From positions 25,492,861-25,556,860 of the forward strand of contig CM075691.1 of NCBI GenBank assembly GCA_037954015.1: a stretch of DNA of 64,000 nucleotides, given 5' to 3'. Of the stretch, positions 11,377 to 22,908 are shown piece by piece. A program made the position numbers and the translations under genes. The stretch comes from Psophocarpus tetragonolobus. Taxonomy: Eukaryota; Streptophyta; Magnoliopsida; Fabales; Fabaceae. The stretch's first letter is position 1. Every line of letters starts with the position of its first letter. Under the pieces are notes generated by a model. That model was given only the letters and a program-made list of their open reading frames with translations. It was not told the origin of the DNA and made no database searches.

Positions 11377-13202
11377 TCTAATTGATTGAAAAAAAAAAAA
11401 AAAACGCTGAAATTCTTTTCATTGATCGAGAATATTGCAACATATCACATGTCATATTTACAAATTACAAACCCCAAACCAAGAATGTGGCTCCACATAC
11501 CAATAATGTTGTCCCCGTACTTACAAAAATAAAAATTTTAAAGTGCAAAACTTTGATGGCTATTGCATGCTTAAATTATATTTAAAGAGCCTATTTATGT
11601 ACGTATATAAACAAAATTAAAGTATTAGGGTCTTTGTACATTGTCCACGTATTTATCATTTCTTTCTATCTTATCACCTTTTTTTGTTATTATTCTTTTT
11701 AACATTTAGTATTTTTTTTATTTATCTTAATAATTACAAATAATACTTTATATTCAAATTAAAAAAAAACTCATAGTTGTCTTAAAATGATTAAAAAAGA
11801 TTTGATAACTTCATAGTCATAACAATAGTATATAATTAAGATTTTTATTTTTTTTATACTTTACACTTATGTAAAACTTAGAGTTTTTAACTTATATTAT
11901 TTGTTTTTTATATATGGTTTGATTTTTTATATACTACTATTATAGAAATTTAAATAGTATACACAATTATAGTAACATTATTATAAACTATATCAAATTT
12001 TAAAATTAAATAACACAATGAAATAAAATTACAAACAATGACTGTATTTTTACTAATATATTATATTTAAAATAGTGTTGTTGATAATTGGTTATACCAT
12101 AATCAATTATGGAATGTCAATTATGGTAGGAAACAGGTGTTAGTTGATAATTAGTTATAACATTATTGATATTTTGTAATAGACTGTTATTTCCCTCAAT
12201 CGCTAACACAATTGTCACTTATAAATAAGAAGTAATAACAACTTGAAAACATGCATTAAACAATGCAATTTACTGCATTAAATATGCTATAATTTACTGC
12301 AGTGCAGTCACAAAATTTATACACTTCAATTTCACCTCCAACAATTAGAAGATATGGAAGATAGAATTTAATTTAATTCATTCAATTTCACTACATTTAG
12401 TATTTGTAATCCTTTAGTCAGCAATAGAGGCTATAATGTACTACAGTATATATTCGGTGTATTAATTTGTTTATACATGCCTTGCATTAATTCTGCATAA
12501 TTCTAGTAATTCTGACAGACACAAAAAAAAAATGTGTTTTTTAACATACCAGAAGATATCCAATAGAAATTTTAATTTGAAATATCACTTACTTTTAACT
12601 ATATTTGATTAGAAATAAATTATATCCAACGGCGTGATTTCTTTTAAATTTTTTCTGTCAAAATAGAAAATAAAATTAGTTAAGCGTATAATTTATATAG
12701 TTTTTTAAGTAAAAAAAAATTGTTTTTCACAATTTATACACATAGTTTCAATTTAAGCACAAAACACCCGATTTATCAATTTAGAAAAGTATAAAATAAA
12801 AAATGATACAGGAATTTTTAAGAGAAAAAATGATAGATAGATATACTAAGAGTCAATAATAAATAAGAAAGATATTTATTTGTTCTCCCGTAAAATTTTC
12901 ATTAAGAATTAGTTAGAATGAAACTATAATTAATGCTTAACATGTGCAAATTTACTCAGAATAGAAAAACTTTTTTTTATTATCATATGTTTTGTATTTT
13001 AATTTGGATTATACAAGTTGATTGCATGCATGAGAAAATTCAATTTCCAAATTTAATATTTGATTGCATAATTTACATCCCAAGTGTTGGTAATTGCTAA
13101 GTCTGTGGATTCTTAAATTTAATAATTCATATCTTACCATAACTTATCTTATGTGGAGTATCAGCGGATGACAAAAGGGCTAGACGAGTGTAGATTTGAC
13201 CT
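11377..13202. other. AT-rich spacer, no gene seen
   Basis: No coding region, RNA gene or element end was recognised. The only open frame, at 11382-11585, starts in a poly-A run and has no domain. Confidence 0.5.
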
Positions 13203-15390
13203 TGTAACATCCCAAATTACTGCTAATATAATCTATTCTACTACTCATCAACAAAACCATTTACAATACAAAATAAAATTCAAAATATTAAAACTCCAAG
13301 TAATATTAATTTCAAATATTGTATAGCTCGCTTAGCGAGTTATGTTGCCTAACCAAGAACTGGAACACCTCGCCTAGCGGCACATATGGCCTTATGAGAG
13401 GTCTAAGTTATAAAGTCTCAATGAAGGGACCTTGCTCAACGAGAGGTGTCGCTAGGCAAAAAAACCCCACCAAAAACTTGACAGAGTGTGTTTTACGTTG
13501 AACAAGACATGTCACTCACTGGGTGCAAAGCCAAATAATTGCCTAACAGTGGAAACTTTGCATTGAGCAAGACCTGTTGCTCAACAAAACATTGCAGAAT
13601 GTAGAAACTAGCAAAAAATGCTAAACTAAACCAGGGACACTCATCACAAGCATATTATCCATATACACTTTCAAACTTAACCACTACTAGCATTCATGTA
13701 CATAAAACCTAATCTATTTTTTAATAGTATATACCTTTACAATAATTCCTTCGTCACATGATTCTACATAGTTCAAACAAAAGTCTATATCTTATAGTTC
13801 AATTTCATCATTACACAGATTCAGATACATACTCAAAATAGTAACTATACGAGTCTTTAACCCTTATATATTTACATAATCCAATAGCAGGTCCCATGAT
13901 ATGGTTTCCTATATATACATATAGCACAACTTATACAACTATACAAAGGGTCTAAACAAAACACATTTAGCTTCCACACCAAATTCCATTTACTTTCAAT
14001 TATGGCTCTCTGGTCTCCTAGCATCACCATTGTGATATACTCCCATGTAAAGCACAATCATTGTAGTCATACATGAAACACATACAATGTAAAGGTAAGT
14101 TTACTAAAATAAAATCAATATCATCAGAGGCATATTATAATCACAAGGATGCAACATTTCACCAAAATCATCAAGTAATTATACATCATTCATCAAACAT
14201 GCTTATATCCCATCTGAACATAAGCAATCATTACAACATAATCGTATGACTCAATGTTTTCCGAAAAATACATACATTGAATTTGGATACCAAAGTGGCT
14301 TGTTTGACTTCCTACAATTGGTGTCTAACGTCTACCTAACCCAATACTGACAACCAACCAAAGTTTAGGCATACTCATCTAATACTTTTAACTAAAGTAT
14401 GACATTCAATGGACCCTACATTGACCTCAACTAACTCTCAACTAACTCTCAACTAGTGTCTGATGTCTACATGACCCAATACTGACACCTAGTTGCTATC
14501 TGAGTATATTGTTGCCCTAACTAGACCTTAACAACATGTGCATTATCGTCCTAACTGGACCTTAGTACCAGGATCACTTAGACCTATTCATTGTATCCTT
14601 AGTTCAATGTATCATATCAAGGGCTCCATTACCTTTCGTAACAACCCACATCACAACCAAATAATCATCATTCTTAACAAATTCACCAATTGTAGAGCAT
14701 GCTTTAGTTCATCAAATCTTTCTTTTATCTCAAGTACTGAATTCATAAAACGAGCATAATTCACTGAACACATGTGCAATTATTCATCAAAATATTATGA
14801 ATTCAAATTTATGTTCACCAAATCACACGCAAACATTTTTATTTCATCAAATCAAAATTCTTTATAATTTAAACAAAGATTCAGTTCTCCTTATCTATTT
14901 CTCCCTTAAAAGCCGAATTTGATGAGAAAGGAGAACTCGACTGTAGGAATCACTTAAAGCTTATAAAAATTCTAGAACAAAAAAACAACCTAAGAAAATG
15001 GGATTTTAAAGAGAATTTCCCTTATGGGAACGATTGAACTGAAAACAAATGGAAAAAGACTTGAAGAATTTGGATTAGACATACTTATACTGATCAATAC
15101 TCGAAATCAAGAACAATGAAAGAAATTTCTTCGGATTCCGTCAACGATTCGTTGACCATGCAAAAGAACAAAGGATTGCATTGAGAGAGATAGAGAGGAA
15201 ACAATGATGAGAATGAAGAGAAATTGAAGGAGAAAAAATGAAGAAGAAAGGAAAGAAAAAAAGGAAAGAAAGAAGAAATAAGGATGTGTTTAGTAATGTC
15301 AATTTACTATTTGCACTCCCTTAAGCATATTCTCAAATACTTCTCAAATATCAGTTTGAACACCTCAAATTAAAGGAATAATAATTATGA
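13203..15390. repeat. Dispersed LTR-like repeat family R, copy ii (first part)
   Basis: Begins with TGTAACATCCC at 13203, a typical plant LTR start. It contains a moderately GC-rich block (13320-13600) with words such as CGCTTAGCGAG, CGCCTAGCGG and CGCTAGGC, a block listing 'cctaacccaatactgaca' twice (14335, 14475), the CTTATCTATTTCTCC block and a purine-rich stretch. It is interrupted at 15391 by the MULE and resumes at 21968. No intact frame is present; 13319-13501 and 14538-14759 are accidental. Confidence 0.6.
15382..15390. other. MULE target duplication, left (TAATTATGA)
   Basis: The 9-bp word TAATTATGA directly precedes the terminal sequence GGCTGATTGACCC. The same 9 bp follow the other end at 21959-21967. 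Nine bases is the Mutator-superfamily length. Confidence 0.95.
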
Positions 15391-15493
15391 GGCTGATTGA
15401 CCCAAGTGGGTTTATTTTTTAAAAAAATTAACAGTATGGGTCTGTTTTGAAAAATATTACCAGCGTGAGTCTGTTTTGTTGGTTAACTCGGTC

Positions 15494-15853
15494 AAACCGC
15501 AACTCCGAATTGCGGTTTTATTGCCACGTCAGCAACGTGATTACGTGGAAGCCAGCGTGGAAAAACGACTATGAAACCGCAAGTGGGAATTGCGGTTTGA
15601 CTGGTCTTTGACTAGCACCGCCTTGTTATCCAATGGGTAAAAAAACACAGAAAACGATGCATGTAAAACCGCAAGTCAGAGTTGCGGTTTGACTGGGGTT
15701 TAACCGGCCCCCCTCTTTACGAGACGGTTTTTTACGAACGGGTGTGGATATTGAGGAAGAGGCGCGGTTTTTTACGCACACAAACCGCAAGTGCGAACTG
15801 CGGTTTTAATTAAAAAATATTTTCCACATAAACTGCAGATGCGAGTTGCGGTT
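15494..15853. repeat. Subterminal palindrome array, left end of MULE
   Basis: Palindromes with arms AAACCGCAA and TTGCGGTTT around 7 variable bases occur at 15494-15518, 15574-15598, 15666-15690 and 15782-15806, with a decayed one at about 15830-15853. The core of seven changes from copy to copy while the arms are kept, which suggests a dyad protein site. Single half-sites (gaaccgcacac, gaatcgcacac) follow at about 15898-15930. Mirror copies lie at the other end. Confidence 0.9.
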
Positions 15854-15871
15854 TATGTGGAGTTCGAATCC

Positions 15872-16106
15872 TATAAATCGACCCCCTTACCCCACAGAAC
15901 CGCACACCCTTCCGCCGCAGAGAATCGCACACCTAGTTGGAGACTACATAGTGATAATCAAAGAAAGCTTTTGTTTTCTAGAAATTATTTATAAATATTG
16001 AGGTTAGTTTTCGTATATAATATTTGTTTGTTATATATTAATTTTGTATTTTGATATATATTATTTTGGGTATTATGTTAACATAATGTTTTGTATTAAA
16101 TTGTAG
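15872..16106 (+). promoter_or_regulatory. Putative TATA box and 5' UTR intron of the PMD gene
   Basis: TATAAAT at 15872-15878 lies just inside the palindrome array and about 240 bp before the start codon. A donor (GAG|GTTAGT, 16004) and an acceptor (TTGTAG, ending 16106) could remove a 103-bp intron 8 bp before the ATG at 16115. This is seen as sequence; use is inferred. Confidence 0.4.
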
Positions 16107-16114
16107 CAATTGTC

Positions 16115-18314
16115 ATGGCATCATCTTCTTCTCGCCCTTCTGTTGATTGTGTTCATTCTGGACCTGTGGAGAATGACGTGTTGTACATGCAAAATCAACA
16201 CGTTTCTCAACATATATGGAATGGGGAGGACGACAGAAAACTGTTAATCAGACGTGCAGTTCCCATGTACAATGGAGAAGAGTCAATTCCTCCTCAAATT
16301 GTACGATATTTACGACAAACGGGATTTTACACGGTCGCGCAGATGAGTTTTCTTCGTATTAATGCAGGTTTAATTAATGCATTTGTTGAGCGGTGGAGGC
16401 CGAAAACTCATACTTTCCACATGAGATGTGGAGAATGCACTATCACCCTTCAAGATGTTGTAATTTTGTTGGGTTTACGAGTAACTGACATTCCTGTCAT
16501 AGTTTCAACCAATGTTAATTGGGTTGAATTATGTGAAGAACTGCTTGGCGTTTCACCGAATAACGATGAAATTGATGGTAGTTCTATTCGAGTTAGTTGG
16601 CTAACTCATAATTTTGGTGATATCGCAAATTTTGAAAATAATGAAGAAAATTTACAGAAGTTTACTAGGGCATATGTTTTACGCCTCATTGGTGGTGCCC
16701 TGTTTGTAGATAAGTCTGGTAGTAAAGTATCTTTAAGGTATTTGTTATTGTTGCGAGATTTTGGTGAGTGCAGTGCATATGCATGAGGTGCTGCTGTACT
16801 TGGTTTTTTGTATAGAGAACTATGTGTTGCAACAAACTACAAAATAAAATCCATGGGTGGTTATGCCTATTAATACAAATATGGGCATGGGAAAGATTCC
16901 CAAAAGCTGCACCGACTATATTACCCCCATACAAACCAAACAAACCCGTTGGATCAAGGTAATTTTTTTTATTGAGTATAATGTTAGTTATATTTGAAAA
17001 TATTATTTGTCAGTTAGTTATATAATATTTAATATTATTCATATAATTTTCGTAGGTGGCTACGACGGGGAAACCGACACATTGGAGCCACCGATGATTT
17101 AAAACATCATCGTCGCTTACTGGATACAATGAAGCAAAATGATGTAAGAAAATGTATGTTATTGTTTGTTAATTTTGTGTACGTACTAACTACTTCTTAT
17201 TTTATATAGGTCATTTGGATGTCATATCCAAACGAAGTTTTGGCACAGTTACCTTCGATATGCTTAGAAGAGGTTAACGCGTGGAAATGTGTTGTGCCAT
17301 TGCTTTGTTTCAATATTTGTGAATGGCATCAACCAGATAGAGTAATGCGGCAGTTTGGCATGCGCCAACCCATACCCCGTCCTCCTTTGCAGCCCAAAAA
17401 ATTACATGGGTTGAGTATGCGAGGAAAAGGTTCTGAAAATTGGCTTATGTTGTTGCAACCAGCCATTGCAATATGGAACAACATAGACCAATTTAGGGTC
17501 GAAGAAACTGGAACTCAGGTTGGAGAGCTGACATTCAACTCTGAGTACATGGTTTGGTATCGTGCCAAAACCAAAATGTTTATCGACCCAAGAAATGCAA
17601 GAGCATCGTTGTTGGTAAAATTTGTTATAGTTATCGAATTTGTTTTTTAATTTTTGCAATAAAATTTTTATGGTTTTAATGTTTTCCATTCTATTTTTAT
17701 TGTAGGGTGAAGTTGGAGAGACATTATCGTATATGGTGTCGCCGGAGGGAAGAAACAAGTTGTCAGTGGACGATTTAGTCCCATATGTTGATAAAATAAT
17801 GGTCTTGTTGGAAGATGAAGATCGAATCACACGAGCGGCAGTGCTAGCACCCGAAAGTATGCCTGAGGTCGATGTTCCAGATTTTCACGTTAAACAGTCA
17901 TATCGTGAAAGTCGTGGTCTAACTAGACGGAGGGACGTCGTTCAGGCAGAAGTTTACCCTGTTCCTAATTTGCCTGAACGTCAAGAAGGCATATATTATA
18001 CACCGACACAACTAACTGGAAATATGCCTACTACTTATTATTATCCGTCTCAGACAGACGTAGGATCATCTTACCAAGGTCGTATACCGTACGGTGCTGG
18101 CATGTCCCAAGACCATATTTTTCAACAAATATTTGGATCACTTCGCACACCGGAGATGCCACCAGAGCAACAACCCGCAACGACAGCAGCTATCGGCGAA
18201 CCGCAATTCGATATACCTTGGGATTCTCCTTATGCTGCCGCTAGTCTAGGATTAGGTGGACAATTTGATCCAAACTCATGCCAAAATGTAGACGATGATG
18301 ATGATGGTCAATGA
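16115..18314 (+). pseudogene. MULE-borne plant mobile domain (PMD) protein, MAIN-like
   Basis: Four exons: 16115-16958, 17056-17143, 17210-17614 and 17706-18314, all with GT-AG borders and matching phases. The first exon begins MASSSSRP and holds the PMD core (RYLRQTGFYTVAQMSF, FVERWRPKTHTFHM, CTITLQDVVILLGLRV). Exon 2 gives the 'RRGNRHIGATDDL' part, exon 3 'VNAWKCVVPLLCFNICEWHQ' and 'MRQFGMRQPIP', and exon 4 a low-complexity tail ending in DDDDDGQ. This is the long-form type often annotated as serine/threonine phosphatase 7 long form homolog, although no phosphatase domain is present. Two lesions break exon 1: a TGA at 16784-16786 (normally a Trp codon in the family) and a one-base loss near 16860-16867, after which 'LLIQIWAWERFPKAAPTILP' is readable in the shifted frame. 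Exons 2-4 are open. Host PMD proteins act in gene silencing and development; a role in transposition is unproven. Confidence 0.88.
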
Positions 18315-18491
18315 AATATTTTTTTATTTTCACTTCAGTTTTTTATATTATTTTTTAAAGTTATTATTGTAATGTTTACGAAAAAAATGGTAACAAATTA
18401 TAAAATATGACAACGTTGCAAAAGTTCGAAAGAGATAATAATAAATTATAAAATATAACAACGTTGAAAAACAGAATAACATTTAAGGTAA
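18315..18491. other. Convergent gap between the two MULE genes
   Basis: 177 AT-rich bases separate the PMD stop (18312-18314) and the transposase stop (18492). Both transcripts must terminate here, so overlapping 3' ends are likely. A partial internal repeat is seen ('aaattataaaatatgacaac' and 'aaattataaaatataacaac'). Confidence 0.6.
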
Positions 18492-21230
18492 TTACATATC
18501 ACCATCGGTTGGTTGAGAGCATCCTACATCAGCATGCAAAGGGCAACTTCTTCGATTATGACTCTCTTGTCCACATCGGCGACATTTATTTTTTTTGTGT
18601 GTTTGTGACTCAGTAAAATCCATTTCATTTCTTATCCTCGTTGACTTTGGACGTCCTTTTCCTCGAACAGCAGAATGGTTTGGGATAAGAGTCCAACTTT
18701 CTTCATTATGAGGGATCAAGTCGTCATTCCCAAGAAGAAACCATTGACCAGAGTATGCACGCATGATGAAGTCATTCGTGTATACTTCATCAACAAATTG
18801 ATAATAGTCTAAACTAATTGCACCACACACAGCAATTACATGTGAATAAGGGTAATGGAAAGCTTGGAATCGCCCACATTGGCAGTATTTGTCGTTCAAG
18901 TTAACTACCCATTTTTGTCCTCCACATTGAGTCAGTGGATTAAAGGCGTCTTCGACTTCGAATCTAGTCGTTTCGATATTGTACTGACGGACTATATGGG
19001 AACAAACGTCTTGTTGGTTTTTACGCAATGCTTGCATCAATTTATCACAATAGACCTTTCCAGCTTCCAATTGGGACCTACCATGGGATCCTCTTTCGAC
19101 AAAATATGCAACACATTTACTATATGTTGACCTTACCAAAGCACTGATGGGAATATTCCTACAATCCTTGAACACTTTGTTAACGCACTCAGACAAATTA
19201 GTTGTCATGTGTCCATACCTGTAACCTTTTGTATCGTATGCCATACTCCATTTTTGCTTCGATATGTCATTTATCCAACTAGCTACTTCAGTGCTTTGCT
19301 GACAAAATTTTTCAAAGTTTCTATCAAATATATGCTTGCATGGAGTGTAAGCTGCAAAACAACACAATACAATCGCTCATTTATAATAATAAAAAATACA
19401 GTTGAAAAAAAATGTCATGTGGATAAAAAGAAGCCATACCTAATTTTATCAACATTTTTTTCTGTGCCATATTTTTAAATCGGGTGTTGAAATTACTTGC
19501 AATATGGCGTATGCAATACTTATGATAAGCATATGGTGGTTGCCATCCTAATGCCTCATTTTGCACAGCAGACTTAATCCCAGCATGATGATCAGAAATT
19601 AGATAGATTCCTTGTTTTTGTGTCACATGCAGTCGTATGTGGGATAGGAACCAAGACCACGAGGATGAGTTTTCACTTTCAACCACAGCAAAAGCTAAAG
19701 GTAATACATTGCTATTTCCATCTTGTGTGGTTGCGATTAACAACGTTCCACGATACTTTCCATATAAATGTGTTCCATCAACCTGTATCAATGGCTTACA
19801 GTAGTTAAAGGCATTAGCACACTGCTTAAATGTCCAAAACACTCTTTCAAACTGTTGGTATTGATGGTAACCTCGATTGCCAACAACAAGATCATCATGA
19901 CATATTTGATAGAAAAAACCTGGCGATTTACTTTCAATGAATTTCAAAAATGTTGGAAGAGTCGCGAATGATTCATCCCAGTCCCCATAAACACGCACAA
20001 TTGCTTTTTGTTTTGCTTTCCATGCTTTCCTGTATGATATTTTGTATTCATATTGACTACAAATTCTCTCCTGAATCAAATTAATTCTTAAAGATGGGTC
20101 TGAACCAACCATTCCTAAAAAAATTAAAAAGTTAACAACAAATGATAATAATTTAATTTAAATATTACGTTAGATATGGACAAGTAAGCAAACCTGATAT
20201 CAAGTTACTAATAAAAGTTGAGTTTAATTTTTTGTGGTCTTGTGTGACTGCCGGATTAAGACATTGATGATCTCCACCCCATTGAGTAACCGTCCAATTG
20301 ACTATTTTTCGAGACAAAATTGCCCTCATATAAAATGGACACCCATCTTTATGGTTGGGACATTTGATAATGTATTTCGAACTTTTTGACTCCACAACAT
20401 GATACGTTTGATGTGTTCGCATTGAATATTGTATCAGCGCATTTTTTAGATCTTCTTTTGTGTCAAACTGTAGACCTTTGTACAATGCATCTCCAACATT
20501 CCATGACTCATGCAAGTCTTCGCCTAAAATATCTTCTTCATCAGGATGCAACCAATTAATGTGTGTATAATGAGCTGCATCAGTCCAAGGTGGACGTTGC
20601 CCTGCAACTGTAACAGTATTGTTATTCATGTATCTCTTATTCAACAAATTAAACTAGTAAACCGTAAAGAAAATAATTGTTTTTGTTAAACATACCTTGT
20701 TCCACATTTGTTACCGACAATAACTCCATATTACGAGTTTGATTGTCATCAGTATCAGATGAATTACCATCAATTGAAACGTCATTTTCTTCATCAGATG
20801 TTTCCTCACCACATGATTCACCAACAACATCATCATCATCTACTTCAACTATGTCAGAACTGATTATACCAGTGTCTACTGCAGTGCCTAAACTACTACC
20901 AACTGATGATTTATGAACATACAATTCTATTATATCAACATTATTTTGTTGTTCAAATGCATTCAACATAATTTCAATATCTTCATCATCAACAATTTGT
21001 AGTGGCACATATTTTCCAGAAAATAAAAATCTACAAGTTAGAGATGATATAAATTCATTTGATTGCATTTTTAACTTTTCCTGAATTTTGTTCTTCAATG
21101 AAGTAAAACTGATATGACGCGTAATTCTAATTGCTCTTCTACTCCCTTAAAAAATAACACCTTCGTCTCCTTCGTACATTCTTCCATCACTATAAATGAA
21201 GGTGACAATTGGAGCAGACATAATATTCAT
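18492..21230 (-). pseudogene. MuDR-type MULE transposase, one premature stop
   Basis: Four exons on the - strand: 20696-21230, 20194-20601, 19440-20114 and 18492-19351, all GT-AG with consistent phase, giving 825 codons if the stop is ignored. In order: a PB1-like N-terminus, an acidic linker (VEVDDDDVVGESCGEE), the MuDR DNA-binding region (about 200-290, with CPNHKDGCPFYMRA), the MULE catalytic domain with Asp at about 427 (VDGTHLYGKYRG) and about 489 (LISDHHAG), a SWIM zinc finger (about 696-715) and a CCHC knuckle (CRRCGQESHNRRSC, about 796-809). Codon 28 is TAA (21147-21149); the next in-frame AUG is at 21066-21068, so a product lacking only part of the N-terminus is conceivable. The SWIM finger reads CQC...YPYSH where the family has PCSH: a Cys ligand is Tyr. 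A splice acceptor just upstream (ATTTGTAG) suggests a 5' UTR intron. Confidence 0.92.
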
Positions 21231-21471
21231 AAATGTACCTACAAATAAATAATAAAGTAAATTTAAACATAAAAAATAGAGTTAAAAAAGCAATTTGTTT
21301 TTAAAAATATTGAAAAACACAAAAAATTTACAAATTACATTTTTTACCTGAACAATTGGACTGTAACATAAAGGTTTGTTTTACGTCAGGTGCAACTACG
21401 TCTGCGGTTCTCTGGGTCGAACGAGTGTGCGGTTCTGTGGGGCGACGGGGGATTAAATAGCAACTGCACGT

Positions 21472-21856
21472 AAACCGCAAGTCTGATCTGCGGTTTATTA
21501 AAATTATTATTTAATACAAACCGCAGTTCGCACTTGCGATTTACTGGAAAAATAATATTTAATTCAAACCGCAAGTCGCATCTCGAGTTTTATATGAGTA
21601 GAAACAGGGATCCTTTTTGCAACCGTTGGGTAAAGGGGGGGCCGGTTAAACCCCAGTAAAACCGCAACTCTGACTTGCGGTTTTACATGCATCGTTTTCT
21701 GTGTTTTTTTACCCATTGGATAACAAGGCGGTGCTGGTCAAAGACCAGTCAACCGCAATTCCCACTTGCGGTTTCGTAGTCGTTTTTTCTACGCTGACTT
21801 CCACGTAATCACGTTGCTGACGTGGCAATGAAACCGCAATTCGGAGTTGCGGTTTG
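21472..21856. repeat. Subterminal palindrome array, right end of MULE
   Basis: This is the counterpart of the left array. AAACCGCAA/TTGCGGTTT palindromes or near-palindromes start at about 21472, 21518, 21565 (decayed), 21658, 21750 and 21831. The outer three match the left end as part of the terminal inverted repeat; the inner three lie beyond the region of end-to-end similarity and must have been multiplied separately. Confidence 0.88.
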
Positions 21857-21958
21857 ACCGAGTCAACCAACAAAACAGACTCACGCTGGTAATATTTTTC
21901 AAAACAGACACATACTGGTAATTTTTTTAAAAAATAAACTCACTTGGGTCAATCAGCC

Positions 21959-21967
21959 TAATTATGA
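21959..21967. other. MULE target duplication, right (TAATTATGA)
   Basis: Identical to 15382-15390; it directly follows the right terminal sequence CAATCAGCC. Confidence 0.95.
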
Positions 21968-22808
21968 TCACTCTTCATATTACTAAACATTATTAAAAGT
22001 CAATCACATAATATCTTTACAATTAATACAATCAATTACTCCTCAATTAATTTATTAATCAAAACAAAACTTAAATTTAATTTTCCTTTCCATTTATTTT
22101 ATGCACTTATAACATTTTATTAAAAACGAGATCTTATCTTTCCCACGGTCTTGTTGCCTTCGCGAAGGCTTTGGAAAACTTCAGGGCACGCACCACACTC
22201 TGATTCTCCGACGACCTTGTGTCGAAGCTCATTGAGTTATGTTTTCAAAATAAATAATTTTATCTTTTATTTTATGTATTCTTATTACTTATAATTTATA
22301 GATATTAAAATATGATATTGGTTCAAAATTAAAAATGTGTTTTAATTATACAAAGGGTTTGAGCAAATTGTTTGATTAAGAAATTAATAATGAATATTAA
22401 AAACTTTTTTCTATATTTTCCCATGGGTATCAACCATATTCACTTATATTTCAGAATATATAAAAAAATTGATAGATATATAGTAAGTTGATAATTTTTT
22501 GTTTATAGTTGATAATTTTTTGTTTATAGTTTATTGTAAATAATTTATTTTATAACAATTTTAAATGTAGGATGGATAACTTTATCTTTTTTAACAGTTT
22601 TTGTTAGAGGTTTATCTTATTCAAACAATAAGACAAAACAATTTTAATTTTAAACAATTTATAGATGTGTTATATATATATATAGAAAAAGATTTACTCT
22701 TTATTTTTACCATTAATTTTTTAAAATTTATTGGTTATAATAATCATAAATGTAAAGTGTAGTATGTAGTGGGTGAATAGAAGATGATGCAGGTGTTTGT
22801 CCAATAAA
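21968..22808. other. Remainder of family R copy ii, then unassigned spacer
   Basis: The AT-rich tail of family R resumes at 21968 and runs to roughly 22130, similar to 48300-48420. A short GC-richer piece (22140-22235) and AT-rich sequence follow. No gene is supported. The duplicated segment begins at about 22809. Confidence 0.45.
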
Positions 22809-22908
22809 ATCATGGTGTAGTTGCATTTTTGGGCATATTATTATTGCGTTTTAATAATAACCTATTCATTTTTTGGGCTTCAATTTGGTACTGACGGTAA
22901 CAAATTCT

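Larger units (their letters stand above)
15391..21958. mobile_element. Complete Mutator-like element (MULE), 6568 bp
   Basis: The two ends are reverse complements from GGCTGATTGACCCAAGT inward for about 328 bp (15391-15718 and 21631-21958), with few mismatches. Beyond that the two sides share only repeated short palindromes. A perfect 9-bp target duplication flanks it. Inside are two convergent genes: a PMD protein on + (16115-18314) and a MuDR-type transposase on - (18492-21230), with only 177 bp between their stops. Both carry a premature stop, so this copy is probably not autonomous now, but the damage is light. It inserted into family R copy ii. Association of PMD genes with MULEs is known in plants; the element's class is therefore secure. 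Confidence 0.97.

Noticed and set aside
16686..17830. Open frames on - within the PMD gene
   Set aside because: Antisense shadows of PMD exons 1, 3 and 4.
18855..19971. Open frames on + within 18855-19971
   Set aside because: Antisense shadows of the transposase exons, whose own frame, splice sites and domains are clear.
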